Origin: Fusobacterium necrogenes
Lineage (GTDB): Bacteria; Fusobacteriota; Fusobacteriia; Fusobacteriales; Fusobacteriaceae
Length of the DNA: 64,000 nucleotides
Direction of reading: 5' to 3'
Assembly (NCBI RefSeq): GCF_900450765.1
Contig: NZ_UGGU01000003.1
Span: 372,001-436,000 of the forward strand
Shown: in pieces, positions 55,568-64,000 of the stretch
Layout of the letters: each line of letters starts with the position of its first letter
How positions within the stretch are numbered: position 1 is the stretch's first letter
Made by a program: the position numbers and the translations under genes
The notes under the pieces: model-generated
Databases searched by the model: none
Told to the model about the DNA's origin: nothing
The model's input: the letters and a program-made list of their open reading frames with translations, nothing else

Positions 55568-56659
55568 ATGAAATTTTCTATAATGAGAGAAGAGTTTATC
55601 TCTGTACTTTCTGAATATATAAATATATTAAAGGAAAATCCTATAAAACCAATTGTTTCTGGCTTAAAAATTTGTGCTAAAGGGAAGAAAGTAATCTTTA
55701 TAGGGACAAATTTAGAAATAGAGCATGTAAAAAAAATTAAAGCAGATATTGAAGAGGAGGGGGAAGTTGTAATAAAACCTTTCTTACTTCTTGAGTATAT
55801 TAAACTATTAGAAGAAGAAAAACTTGAATTTTCTAGTGAAAATGGGTTTATTATAGTTCATCGAGCTGAATTTTCTATATTGGAAGGAGAAAATTATCCA
55901 ACTATTCCGGAATTAAAATCAAATGTTCTTTTAAAAATAGTAGGGAATCATTTTGTGCAACTTTTAGATAAAGCCAAATTTGCAGCTTCTCAAAGTACGG
56001 ATAATATACAGATAAATTGTGTAAGAGCTGTATTTAAAAAAGATGAATTAAATCTTGTTTCTACTGATTCATATAGGCTTCTATTTTTAAAAGAAAGAGT
56101 CGAATGTGAAGAGAGTAGAGAGATATCAATTCCTATGGAGAGTGTAAATACGTTATGTAAGCTATTGAAAGATTGTTATGAAGAAATTAATATAGGATAT
56201 AATGGAGAAAAATTAATTATTACTTGGAAAAACTCTTATTTTTCAAGTAAGACTATAGGGCTTCAGTATCCAGATTTTAAAACTATTCTTAGAATTTCAG
56301 CTTTTGAAAAGAGAATGGAATTTAATAGAGATGAGCTAAGAAGTGCTATAAAAAGAGTTATTACAGTAGCTAAAACTAGTTTGGATGCTAAATTTGGAGC
56401 AATTTTTACTTTTGCAGGAAAGATGATGCTTATAAATGCTGTTTCTGGAAAAGCTAAAATAAATCAAAAGGTTAATATGCTAAAAGATGGAGAGGATTTT
56501 AAAGCTTCTTTAAATTGTAAATTTTTGTCTGAATACATAGATAATATTTCGGGCAATGTCATTATCAGCGGAAATAATGCGTCTTCTATGTTTGAAATAA
56601 AAGAAGCTGAAAATGATGATTATATATATATACTTATGCCGTTAGCACTTAGAGACTAA
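55568..56659 (+). CDS. dnaN: DNA polymerase III beta sliding clamp
   Basis: The ring-shaped processivity clamp, 363 residues in three similar domains (about 1-118, 125-245, 250-363). 'CVRAVFKKDELNLVSTDSYRLLFLKE' (essence VSTDSYRL) and the C-terminal 'YIYILMPLALRD' match the family. I start at the ATG at 55568 with GGAGGAG upstream. A dnaA gene is not near, so it is away from the classical dnaA-dnaN arrangement, or a second copy exists. Divergent spacing in the N-terminal domain is modest. A perfect hairpin follows. Confidence 0.9.
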   Translation: MKFSIMREEFISVLSEYINILKENPIKPIVSGLKICAKGKKVIFIGTNLEIEHVKKIKADIEEEGEVVIKPFLLLEYIKLLEEEKLEFSSENGFIIVHRAEFSILEGENYPTIPELKSNVLLKIVGNHFVQLLDKAKFAASQSTDNIQINCVRAVFKKDELNLVSTDSYRLLFLKERVECEESREISIPMESVNTLCKLLKDCYEEINIGYNGEKLIITWKNSYFSSKTIGLQYPDFKTILRISAFEKRMEFNRDELRSAIKRVITVAKTSLDAKFGAIFTFAGKMMLINAVSGKAKINQKVNMLKDGEDFKASLNCKFLSEYIDNISGNVIISGNNASSMFEIKEAENDDYIYILMPLALRD

Positions 56660-56677
56660 AATAGAATAGTGAATTTA

Positions 56678-56753
56678 AAAAAACTCAAGAATAACTTTTA
56701 TTAAAAAATGAAGATCAAAGTTTAATCATTAATTTGTTATTCTTGAGTTTTTT
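56678..56753. terminator. Bidirectional 18-bp terminator between dnaN and mog
   Basis: The arms 56678-56695 and 56736-56753 are an exact 18-bp inverted repeat (core AACTCAAGAATAAC / GTTATTCTTGAGTT) with A- and T-runs at the ends and a 40-nt loop. It can stop both dnaN (+) and mog (-). Confidence 0.85.
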
Positions 56754-56761
56754 AATATTTT

Positions 56762-57253
56762 TTATGTTCTAGCACAATCAGTAGCAGAACCAATCATTAT
56801 TTCAAGTCCATGTTTTAATTCAGGGATAATATAAGATAAGGCTTCCTCTACTGCTTTAGGACTTCCAGGCATATTAATTATGAGAGTATTTTTTCTAATT
56901 CCAGCTGTAGCTCTAGATAGCATAGCTCTTTTTGTAATGTTTAAAGAATAACTTCTAATAGCTTCAGGGATACCTGGAACCCTTTTTTCTATAACTTCTT
57001 CAGTAGCTTCTGGTGTTATATCTCTTTTTGAAAATCCAGTTCCACCTGTAGTCAAGATTAAATCTGCTTCATTATTTTCACATATCTCTAGTAAAGTATC
57101 TTTAATTATTTGAAAGTCATCTGGAATTAATATCTTTTTTTCTATCAAATAATTATTTTCTAACATTATTTTTTCAATAATCTGTGTAGAAATATCTTCT
57201 CTCTTTCCTTCTGCACCTTTATCACTCATACATACAATTGCAACTTTAAACAT
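56762..57253 (-). CDS. mog: Molybdenum cofactor protein MogA/MoaB
   Basis: A 163-residue MogA/MoaB-type molybdopterin adenylyltransferase that activates molybdopterin for Mo insertion. Family motifs are 'DLILTTGGTGFSKRDITPEAT' (about residues 65-84) and 'LIINMPGSPKAVEEAL'. The MogA versus MoaB assignment cannot be settled by eye. It is divergent from modA with the Mo genes on the other side, so the two sets share the intergenic region. Confidence 0.9.
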   Translation of the reverse strand: MFKVAIVCMSDKGAEGKREDISTQIIEKIMLENNYLIEKKILIPDDFQIIKDTLLEICENNEADLILTTGGTGFSKRDITPEATEEVIEKRVPGIPEAIRSYSLNITKRAMLSRATAGIRKNTLIINMPGSPKAVEEALSYIIPELKHGLEIMIGSATDCART

Positions 57254-57314
57254 ATTCTCACCTCATAAAAGTTATTTTTTCTAGATTTATTATATCATAA
57301 GATTTTAATTATTC

Positions 57315-57343
57315 TTGATATTTTTTATCAAATTTGTTATTAT
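57315..57343 (+). promoter_or_regulatory. modA promoter
   Basis: TTGATA (57315-57320) and TATTAT (57338-57343), 17 nt apart, 34 nt before the modA start. No ModE box or molybdenum-cofactor riboswitch is recognisable. Confidence 0.65.
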
Positions 57344-57376
57344 TAATTGAGAAATATTAAAATATGGAGTGATTAG

Positions 57377-58120
57377 ATGAAGAAAGGTTTGGTATTAGTA
57401 GTAATCTTTATGTTTTTTTTATCTACTATGGGATTTGCTAGGGTAGAAAAAAAAGAGGTAATAATTAGTGCAGCTGCGAGTTTAAAAGAAGTAATGGAAG
57501 AATTAAAAGAAAAGTTTGAGAGTAATAATAAAAATATAAAAATAGAATTAAATTTTGGCGGTTCTGGTGCTTTGAAAAATCAAATTTTAGCTGGAGCACC
57601 AGTAGATTTAGTTTTTTTTGCTTCTCAAAAAGATTTAAAAGATTTAGATGAAAGAGGATTTATAGATGAAAATTACAAAAGTGATATTCTGAAAAATAAA
57701 TTAGTAGTAGCTGGAAGGCTAGAAATAGACTCCATGAAAAAATTATTGAATAATACTGTTGCTATAGGAATACCTGAAACTGTTCCAGCTGGTAAATATT
57801 CAAAGGAAGCTTTTACAAATAGTGGACTTTGGGATAAAATTCAAAATAATTTAATATATGCCAAAGATGTAAGAAGTGCAGCTCAATATGTTGACTTATA
57901 TGAAGTAGATTATGCAGTTATATATAAAACTGATGCTAAAGTTTTAAAAAATAGTGAGATAGTATATGTTATTCCTGAAAATTTATATACTCCTATCACA
58001 TATAGTTATGGAATTATAAAAGATAAAAAGACTGAAGATACAATAAAATTTTATGAATTTTTAAAATCTAGCATAGCTAGAAAAGTATATGAAAAATATG
58101 GTTTTGAAATGGTAAATTAA
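57377..58120 (+). CDS. modA: Molybdate ABC transporter substrate-binding protein
   Basis: A periplasmic oxyanion-binding protein of 247 residues with a signal peptide ('GLVLVVIFMFFLSTMGFA'). 'VIISAAASLKEVMEELKEKFE' (essence AAASLKEVMEEL) supplies the Ser that contacts molybdate, and 'NFGGSGALKNQILAGAPVDLVFFA' (essence FGGSGALKNQI) and 'VRSAAQYVDLYEVDYAVIYKTD' are typical. It begins the molybdenum operon modA-modB-moeA-like-moaC. Confidence 0.93.
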   Translation: MKKGLVLVVIFMFFLSTMGFARVEKKEVIISAAASLKEVMEELKEKFESNNKNIKIELNFGGSGALKNQILAGAPVDLVFFASQKDLKDLDERGFIDENYKSDILKNKLVVAGRLEIDSMKKLLNNTVAIGIPETVPAGKYSKEAFTNSGLWDKIQNNLIYAKDVRSAAQYVDLYEVDYAVIYKTDAKVLKNSEIVYVIPENLYTPITYSYGIIKDKKTEDTIKFYEFLKSSIARKVYEKYGFEMVN

Positions 58121-58122
58121 AT

Positions 58123-58797
58123 ATGATGAATTTGAATATAGGGATAATATTTTTAACTTTAAGGATAGCAATAATTTCAACTATTTTAGTATCAATAAGT
58201 TCTATTATTTTAGTTTATTTATTAAATAAAGTTAATTTAAAATTGAAAATTGGACTTGAAATGTTTATAAATCTACCTATTTTTCTTTCACCAAGTGTAT
58301 TAGGATATATACTTATTTTAATTTTAGGAAGGCGAGGAATAATAGGGAGATATCTTTATGAATATTTTAATATTTCGATTTTATTCTCTTGGTGGGCAGG
58401 AATAATTACAGCTTTTATAGTTTCTTTGCCACTTATGTATAATAGTATAAAGACAGGAATAGCTTCACTTAATCCAGTGTATTTTGAAGCTGGAAAAGAA
58501 GTAGGAGCTAGTGAAGTTCAAATTTTGAGATTGATCACTCTTCCACTCATAAAAAGAAACATTTTAGCAGGAATGGTATTATCATTTGGAAGAGCTATAG
58601 GAGAGTTTGGTGCAACACTTATGTTAGCTGGAAATATTCCAGGGAGAACTCAAACAATATCTATGGTTATATATTCAGCTTCTGAAAGTGGAGATACAGG
58701 TACTGCTAACTTTTTTTTAGTAATTATTTTAGGAATAAGTTTTTTTGTAATGTTAGTTTATAATTATTTATTTAGAAAAGAAAGGGAGAATATATGA
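58123..58797 (+). CDS. modB: Molybdate ABC transporter permease
   Basis: A 224-residue permease with about five to six hydrophobic segments. The coupling motif 'EAGKEVGASEVQILRLITLPLIKRNILAG' (essence EVGASEVQILRLITLP) and 'SFGRAIGEFGATLMLAGNIPG' are typical of ModB. It starts 2 nt after modA; the Shine-Dalgarno is weak, so it relies on coupling. The ATPase gene modC is not downstream as usual, the next gene being a MoeA-like one that overlaps by 4 nt (ATGA). Confidence 0.93.
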   Translation: MMNLNIGIIFLTLRIAIISTILVSISSIILVYLLNKVNLKLKIGLEMFINLPIFLSPSVLGYILILILGRRGIIGRYLYEYFNISILFSWWAGIITAFIVSLPLMYNSIKTGIASLNPVYFEAGKEVGASEVQILRLITLPLIKRNILAGMVLSFGRAIGEFGATLMLAGNIPGRTQTISMVIYSASESGDTGTANFFLVIILGISFFVMLVYNYLFRKERENI

Positions 58798-59816
58798 AAA
58801 AGATAAAAACAGTAGAGGCTGTAGGGTATGTACTTCAACATGATATTACTCAGATTCTTCCAGGAGAATTTAAAGGAAGAATTTTTAAGAAGGGCCATGT
58901 AATACTAGAAGAGGATATTCCGAAACTTTTGAACTTAGGAAAAGATCATATATATGTTTTTGAATTAGGGGAAAAAGGAGTACATGAAAATGATGCAGCT
59001 CTTATACTTGGAAAATTAGGAAAAGGAAAAAATGTTTTTACAGATGTTGAAATAAAAGAAGGAAAGATAAATTTTAGAGCTGATTGTGATGGGATTTTAA
59101 AAGTGAATACAGAACAATTATTGGAATTAAATATGTTAGGTGAAATTTCCTTTGCTACATTGCCTAATAATTATTCTGTAAAAAAAGGAGAATTAATAGC
59201 TGGAGCAAGAGTAATTCCGTTGGTTATATCGAAAGAAAAGATGGATATGGCACGTTCTTTAATTAAAACTCCAATTCTAAAGGTAGTTCCTTATAGAAGT
59301 TATAAAGTTGGTATTATAACTACTGGAAATGAGATTTTTTATGGACGAATAAAGGATAAATTTGGAGAAATAATAAAAAATAAGCTTTCAGAATATAAAT
59401 GTGAAGTAATAGGACAGAGTTTGTGTCCTGATGATAAAGAAATTATAAAGTCTAGTGCTAAAAAATTATTAAATGAAGGAGCAGATATGTTAATATTTAC
59501 AGGAGGAATGTCAGTAGATCCAGATGATTTAACACCTAGCTCTATTATAGAGATGGGAGGAGAGTTAGTAACTTATGGGGCACCTGTTTTACCTGGTTCA
59601 ATGTTTTTGTTGTCATATTTAGGAGATATTCCTATGATGGGACTTCCAGGATGCGTAATGTTTTCTAAAAGGACTATATTTGATATAATTCTTTCTAGAG
59701 TAATGACTGGAGAAATACTTAAAAAAAGAGATATTATGTTATATGGAAATGGTGGTTTATGTCAAGATTGTGAAATATGTCATTATCCAAATTGTTCTTT
59801 TGGGAAGCAGGGATAG
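58794..59816 (+). CDS. MoeA-like molybdopterin-binding protein with Cys-rich tail
   Basis: A 340-residue protein with the MogA/MoeA-type molybdopterin-binding fold (about residues 170-310: '[20 protein letters not shown]', '[19 protein letters not shown]', '[20 protein letters not shown]'). The N-terminal half resembles a MoeA insert domain. The C-terminal tail has four Cys (323, 326, 329, 334, '[16 protein letters not shown]'), a possible zinc or cluster site. It is shorter than classical MoeA (~400) and may bind or hand on the cofactor rather than insert Mo. It overlaps modB and runs into moaC after 2 nt. Confidence 0.8.
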   Translation: MKKIKTVEAVGYVLQHDITQILPGEFKGRIFKKGHVILEEDIPKLLNLGKDHIYVFELGEKGVHENDAALILGKLGKGKNVFTDVEIKEGKINFRADCDGILKVNTEQLLELNMLGEISFATLPNNYSVKKGELIAGARVIPLVISKEKMDMARSLIKTPILKVVPYRSYKVGIITTGNEIFYGRIKDKFGEIIKNKLSEYKCEVIGQSLCPDDKEIIKSSAKKLLNEGADMLIFTGGMSVDPDDLTPSSIIEMGGELVTYGAPVLPGSMFLLSYLGDIPMMGLPGCVMFSKRTIFDIILSRVMTGEILKKRDIMLYGNGGLCQDCEICHYPNCSFGKQG

Positions 59817-59818
59817 AT

Positions 59819-60286
59819 ATGAAGTTTACACATTTTAATGAAAAAGGTAGAGCTAAGATGGTTGATGTAAGTGAAAAAAATGAAACTAAAAGAAGAGCAA
59901 TAGCAAGAGGATATATTAAAATGAATCCTGAAACTATAAAGTTGATAGTTGATAGAAAAATGAAAAAGGGAGATGTACTTTCAGTAGCTCAAATAGGAGG
60001 AATATGTGGAGCTAAGAAAACTTGGGATTTAATACCTATGTGTCATAATATTTTCCTTACAGGAGTAGATATTTCATTTGAGTTTGAATATGATAAAATT
60101 TTGATAGAAGCAGTGGTTAAAACGGTAGGAAAGACAGGAGTTGAGATGGAAGCATTAACAGCTGTATCTATATCAGCTCTTACTATATATGATATGTGTA
60201 AGGCAGTAGATAAAAATATGATAATAGGAGATATAGAAGTGATAGAGAAAATAGGTGGGAAATCTGATTTTAGAGTTTTAGAATAA
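59819..60286 (+). CDS. moaC: Cyclic pyranopterin monophosphate synthase MoaC
   Basis: Makes cyclic pyranopterin monophosphate in molybdenum cofactor synthesis; 155 residues. The signature '[21 protein letters not shown]' (essence [14 protein letters not shown]), '[18 protein letters not shown]' and '[25 protein letters not shown]' (essence [11 protein letters not shown]) are clear. I start at the ATG at 59819 with AGGGAT upstream; an ATG at 59777 would begin inside the upstream gene. moaA, which acts before it, is not in this window. Confidence 0.95.
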   Translation: MKFTHFNEKGRAKMVDVSEKNETKRRAIARGYIKMNPETIKLIVDRKMKKGDVLSVAQIGGICGAKKTWDLIPMCHNIFLTGVDISFEFEYDKILIEAVVKTVGKTGVEMEALTAVSISALTIYDMCKAVDKNMIIGDIEVIEKIGGKSDFRVLE

Positions 60287-60526
60287 AATAACAGAACATA
60301 ATTTATTTTATATATCATATAAATATATATTGTTAATTTGACAAAATTATAATATTATAGTAAATTTTAAAATAAGCTTGTATTAAACTTGAAAAATAGT
60401 AAAAATGTAAAGAAAATACCAAAAAAGTATCATTAATGTACAAAAATTAATTAGAAATATACTTGTTCGAAAAAGTTTTTAAAAACTAAAATATAAAAAG
60501 TACTAGAGAAGTAGGAGGAAATTGGT

Positions 60527-62059
60527 ATGAGAAAAAAGCTTTACTCAATATTGGCGGTTCTATTGTCAATGTTTATGTTTGTTTCTTGTAATGGAAATAA
60601 AGAAACAGCTAAAAAAGGTGGAATAAAAGACACATTAGTAGTAGCAAATGGAGCTGATGCAAAATCATTAGACCCACATGCAACTAATGACGCACCAAGT
60701 TCAAGAGTAACAGTACAAATCTATGATAGACTTGTAGAGCAGGATGACAATATGAATATAGTGCCAAGTCTTGCTGAGTCTTGGGAGCAGCCAGATGGAA
60801 TGACTACTATATTTCATTTAAAAAAGGGAATTAAATTTCATAATGGAGATGAGTTAAAAGCTTCAGACGTAAAATTCTCTTTAGATAGAATGAAGGCATC
60901 ACCTCAAGTATCTCATATCATAGGAACTGTGGATAAAATAGAAGTAGTAGATGATTATACAGTAAAAGTGATAACAAGTGAGCCTTTTGGAGCTCTATTA
61001 AACCATTTAACTCACCCAACAGCAGCTATAATGAGTGAGAAAGCTGTAAAAGCAGCAGGAGATTCTTACGGACAAAATCCAGTAGGAACTGGACCTTATA
61101 AGTTTGTGTCTTGGCAATCAGGAGATAAAATTACTCTAGAAGCTAATCCTGATTACTTTCTAGGAGTAACTCCTATAAAAAATGTAGTATTCAGACCAGT
61201 TACTGAAGCATCTAATAGAACTATTGGAATAGAAACTGGGGAATTAGATTTAGCTTATGATATAGAAGGATTAGATAGAGAAAAATTAAGAACAGATGAT
61301 TCAATCGTATTCTTAGAGGAACCATCTTTTGGAATAGACTATATTGGATTTAATACGAAAAAAGCTCCTTTTAATAATGTAAAAGTGCGACAAGCTATAG
61401 CCACAACTATTAATGCAGATGATTTTATAACAGCTGTATATAAAGGCTCTGGAGAGAAAGCAAATTCATTAATAGGTCCAAAAGTATTTGGATACACTAC
61501 TGAGGCTAAAGCATGGGAGTATAATGTAGAAAAAGCTAAACAATTATTAGCTGAAGCAGGATATCCAAATGGATTTAAAGCAAAAATATGGATAAATGAA
61601 AATATTGAAAGAAGAGATATAGCTATAATTCTTCAAGCCCAATTAAAGGAGATTGGAATAGACTTAGCTGTTGAGACTCTTGAATGGGGGGCATATTTAG
61701 ATGGAACAGCTAGAGGAGATCATGAATTATTTATGTTAGGATGGGTAACTGTAACTGGAGATGCTGATTATGGATTATTTCCATTACTTCATTCTTCAAG
61801 TTTTGGGGGAGCTGGAAATAGAGCATTTTATGATAATCCAACAGTTGATGAATTATTATCAAAGGCTAGAGTATCTGTAAATCAAGAAGAAAGAAAAGAG
61901 CTATATAAAGATGTTCAAATTATAGCTCAAGAAGAAGTTCCATATTATGTAACGGCATACAAATCACAGAATGCAGCGTTACAAAAAAATATAGAAAACT
62001 TCAAACTTAAACCAGCAGGACATCACAGACTTTATGGAGTAAAATTTAAATCAAATTAG
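60527..62059 (+). CDS. Peptide ABC transporter substrate-binding lipoprotein
   Basis: A 510-residue DppA/OppA-family (SBP_bac_5) lipoprotein with lipobox 'FMFVSC' (Cys21). 'LVVANGADAKSLDPHATND' near residue 40 and 'VGTGPYKFVSWQSGDKITLEANPDYF' (essence GTGPYKFVSWQSGD) are family hallmarks. The C-terminal 'VPYYVTAYKSQNAAL' also fits. The ligand is probably a dipeptide, glutathione-like peptide or other small peptide. GTAGGAGG precedes the ATG. A terminator separates it from the two permease genes. Confidence 0.9.
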   Translation: MRKKLYSILAVLLSMFMFVSCNGNKETAKKGGIKDTLVVANGADAKSLDPHATNDAPSSRVTVQIYDRLVEQDDNMNIVPSLAESWEQPDGMTTIFHLKKGIKFHNGDELKASDVKFSLDRMKASPQVSHIIGTVDKIEVVDDYTVKVITSEPFGALLNHLTHPTAAIMSEKAVKAAGDSYGQNPVGTGPYKFVSWQSGDKITLEANPDYFLGVTPIKNVVFRPVTEASNRTIGIETGELDLAYDIEGLDREKLRTDDSIVFLEEPSFGIDYIGFNTKKAPFNNVKVRQAIATTINADDFITAVYKGSGEKANSLIGPKVFGYTTEAKAWEYNVEKAKQLLAEAGYPNGFKAKIWINENIERRDIAIILQAQLKEIGIDLAVETLEWGAYLDGTARGDHELFMLGWVTVTGDADYGLFPLLHSSSFGGAGNRAFYDNPTVDELLSKARVSVNQEERKELYKDVQIIAQEEVPYYVTAYKSQNAALQKNIENFKLKPAGHHRLYGVKFKSN

Positions 62060-62075
62060 GTTATGAAGTGTTAAT

Positions 62076-62110
62076 AAAAAGGCTGTGTCTTAATTGACAC
62101 AGCCTTTTTA
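62076..62110 (+). terminator. Intra-operon terminator after the peptide-binding lipoprotein
   Basis: AAAAAGGCTGTGTC (62076-62089) pairs with GACACAGCCTTTTT (62096-62109), 14 bp with a 6-nt loop, then T-rich sequence. The permeases lie 49 nt further on the same strand, so it probably lets partial readthrough set their lower expression. Confidence 0.85.
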
Positions 62111-62158
62111 TAAAATCAATAGAGAAAGGAGAAGGCACCTAAGATGTAGAGTGTCAAA

Positions 62159-63091
62159 ATGAATATGCACAAGTATGTATTAAAAAGAATTTTACTACTT
62201 ATTCCTGTATTATTAGGAGTATCATTATTAGTTTTCGCTATAATGTCATTAACACCTGGAGATCCAGCACAGTTAATATTAGGGGAAAATGCACCAAAAG
62301 AAGCTGTATTAAAATTAAGAGAAGAGATGGGATTAAATGATCCATTCTTTATACAGTATTTTAGATTTGTTAAAAATGCAATTATGGGAGATTTTGGAAG
62401 ATCATATACTACTGGAAGGGAAGTATTTGGAGAGATATTTGCTAGATTCCCAAATACTCTTATATTAGCAGTAATTGGTATCATAATATCTGTATGTATT
62501 GGTATACCAATAGGTATAATTTCAGCTACTAGACAATACTCTTTCTTAGATAGCTTTAGTATGGTAATAGCTCTTTTAGGAGTTTCTATGCCAGTATTCT
62601 GGTTAGGGCTTATGTTAATCTTAACTTTCTCTGTAAAATTAGGATGGCTACCATCTGGAGGATTTGATGGTTTGAAGAGTATTATTCTACCAGCTATAAC
62701 TCTAGGAGTTGGTTCAGCAGCTATTATTACAAGAATGACTCGTTCATCTATGCTAGAGGTAATAAGACAAGACTATATTAGAACAGCTAGAGCTAAAGGA
62801 GTGGCAGAAAAAGTTGTTATCAATAAACATGCTCTTAAAAATGCTCTTATTCCTATCATTACAGTTGTAGGATTACAATTTGGACATCTATTAGGAGGAG
62901 CTGTACTTACTGAGTCAGTATACTCTTGGCCAGGTGTAGGAAGATTGATGGTAGATGCAATTAGACAAAAAGATACACCTACTGTATTAGCAGCTGTTGT
63001 TTTCTTAGCTGCAGCATTCAGTGTTGTAAACTTATTGGTAGATATATTATATGCTTATGTTGACCCTAGAATTAAATCTCAATATAAGTAA
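62159..63091 (+). CDS. Peptide ABC transporter permease, DppB type
   Basis: A 310-residue DppB/GsiC-type permease with about six membrane segments. 'ILLLIPVLLGVSLLVFAIM' starts it, and the coupling motif 'DYIRTARAKGVAEKVVINKHALKNALIP' (essence RTARAKGVAEKVV) and 'GGAVLTESVYSWPGVGRL' are typical. The nearest strong Shine-Dalgarno (AAAGGAGA) is about 28 nt upstream and precedes an ATG-TAG at 62144, so initiation here is weak or indirect. dppC follows 15 nt after the stop. Confidence 0.92.
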   Translation: MNMHKYVLKRILLLIPVLLGVSLLVFAIMSLTPGDPAQLILGENAPKEAVLKLREEMGLNDPFFIQYFRFVKNAIMGDFGRSYTTGREVFGEIFARFPNTLILAVIGIIISVCIGIPIGIISATRQYSFLDSFSMVIALLGVSMPVFWLGLMLILTFSVKLGWLPSGGFDGLKSIILPAITLGVGSAAIITRMTRSSMLEVIRQDYIRTARAKGVAEKVVINKHALKNALIPIITVVGLQFGHLLGGAVLTESVYSWPGVGRLMVDAIRQKDTPTVLAAVVFLAAAFSVVNLLVDILYAYVDPRIKSQYK

Positions 63092-63106
63092 TAAGGGGGA
63101 AAAATA

Positions 63107-63982
63107 ATGTCGAATATAAATACTTCAAATAAAAAGAGAAGTCAGTGGGTAGAGGTATGGAGAAGACTAAAAAGAAATAAGATGGCTGTTTTAGGACTAA
63201 TTATTTTAATTATTCTTGTCTTACTTGCTGTATTTGCTGATGTTATAGCCAACTATGATAATGTAGTTATAAAACAAAATCTAGCTCATAGATTACAAGG
63301 ACCAAGTGCAGCACACTGGCTTGGAACAGATGAGTTTGGTAGAGATATATTTGCAAGACTTGTACATGGAACAAGAGTATCATTACAAGTAGGTATAGTA
63401 GCTGTTGGAATATCAATAGTTATTGGAGGAATTTTAGGAGCAGTAGCTGGATATTATGGTGGAAAATTAGATAATACTATAATGAGGGTTATGGATATTT
63501 TCCTAGCAGTACCAAGTATCTTACTTGCAATAGCAATAGTTTCAGCATTAGGACCAAGTATTATCAACCTTATGTTAGCTATTAGTATTTCAAGTGTACC
63601 TAGTTATGCCAGAATAGTTAGAGCTTCTGTACTTTCTATTAGAGACCAAGAGTTTATAGAAGCAGCCAAGGCTATTGGAGCAAGCAATACAAGAATAATA
63701 TTTAGACATATAATTCCTAATTCTTTAGCTCCTGTTATTGTACAAGCTACATTAGGAGTAGCAAGTGCAATCTTATCAACAGCGGGACTAAGTTTTATCG
63801 GACTAGGAATTCAACCACCAGCACCTGAGTGGGGTTCTATGCTATCTGGAGGTAGACAATACCTAAGATATGCTTGGTGGGTAACAACATTCCCAGGAGT
63901 AGCTATAATGATAACAATTCTTTCTCTTAACCTATTAGGAGATGGATTGAGAGATGCCTTAGACCCAAGGTTGAAACAGTAG
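63107..63982 (+). CDS. Peptide ABC transporter permease, DppC type
   Basis: A 291-residue DppC/GsiD-type permease. After a polar N-terminus ('KRSQWVEVWRRLKRNKMAVLGL') come about six membrane segments. 'WLGTDEFGRDIFARLVHGTRVSLQVG' (essence WLGTDEFGRDIFARL) and 'FIEAAKAIGASNTRIIFRHIIPNSLAPVIV' (essence EAAKAIGASNTRIIF) are family hallmarks. GGGGGG precedes the ATG. An AGGAGGAAGTG after the stop, at the very end of the window, is the Shine-Dalgarno of the next gene, probably the DppD ATPase. Confidence 0.93.
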   Translation: MSNINTSNKKRSQWVEVWRRLKRNKMAVLGLIILIILVLLAVFADVIANYDNVVIKQNLAHRLQGPSAAHWLGTDEFGRDIFARLVHGTRVSLQVGIVAVGISIVIGGILGAVAGYYGGKLDNTIMRVMDIFLAVPSILLAIAIVSALGPSIINLMLAISISSVPSYARIVRASVLSIRDQEFIEAAKAIGASNTRIIFRHIIPNSLAPVIVQATLGVASAILSTAGLSFIGLGIQPPAPEWGSMLSGGRQYLRYAWWVTTFPGVAIMITILSLNLLGDGLRDALDPRLKQ

Positions 63983-64000
63983 TTAATTTAGGAGGAAGTG

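Noticed and set aside
58123-60286. modC fused to another gene
   Set aside because: No Walker A or LSGG signature occurs in modB, the MoeA-like gene or moaC; the ATPase is simply absent from this stretch.

Overview
The window is AT-rich and close-packed, with mostly strong Shine-Dalgarno sites. It looks like chromosome of a Fusobacterium. This rests on codon and base composition, Gram-negative envelope genes (TonB receptor, heptosyltransferase-type glycosyltransferase, lipoproteins), anaerobic heme breakdown, and an amino-acid and peptide-based metabolism. The complete-looking front half of the acetyl-DAP lysine route suggests a DAP-making species rather than the lanthionine-using F. nucleatum type; that is an inference. 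I see no rRNA, tRNA, CRISPR array, insertion sequence or prophage.

1-20 kb is mainly housekeeping on the + strand. A long run (mreC, LolA-like protein, recO, PTS IIA, nrdR, fmt, folD, ACT protein, accB) is followed by a CNNM/CorC protein, a DUF502 membrane protein, a TPR lipoprotein, apt and a bifunctional Rel. Then come tgt, secG, rarA, hisS and aspS, a roughly 230-nt structured RNA that I read as a probable 6S RNA, argS, and the heme carrier gene hutX.

20-31 kb is a metal and heme island, mostly on the - strand. A zinc-type ABC system (znuA, znuC, znuB) sits next to a heme system (TonB receptor, ABC importer hmuTUV, radical-SAM anaerobilin synthase hutW/hmuW). A flavodoxin is divergent from hutW. 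A similar 17-bp palindrome lies at the promoters of hutW and znuA, suggesting one Fur-family regulator. YbaN, a membrane-anchored NAD(P)H oxidoreductase and a YgjP-type metallopeptidase follow.

32-43 kb holds lepA, a family 9 glycosyltransferase, an unusual class I isoprenoid-synthase-like gene paired with a DUF2147 gene, a two-component system, a single-cysteine thioredoxin-like protein, ruvA and uvrA.

43-50 kb holds marC and a lysine riboswitch with terminator controlling lysC-asd-dapA-dapB-dapH-aminotransferase.

50-57 kb holds hydE, an M15 peptidase lipoprotein, a NUDIX hydrolase, an rRNA methyltransferase, a degenerate ABC1/UbiB-like protein, an orphan potD and dnaN.

57-60 kb is a molybdenum/Moco set: mog divergent from modA-modB-MoeA-like-moaC, with no modC beside it. 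60.5-64 kb is the start of a peptide ABC operon (binding lipoprotein, intergenic terminator, two permeases), cut by the window end.

Points most worth following are the isoprenoid-synthase-like gene with its 25-nt palindrome, the ABC1-like probable pseudokinase, the 6S candidate, the shared metal/heme operators, a dispersed ~147-nt inverted-repeat element present twice, and the modAB operon without its ATPase.
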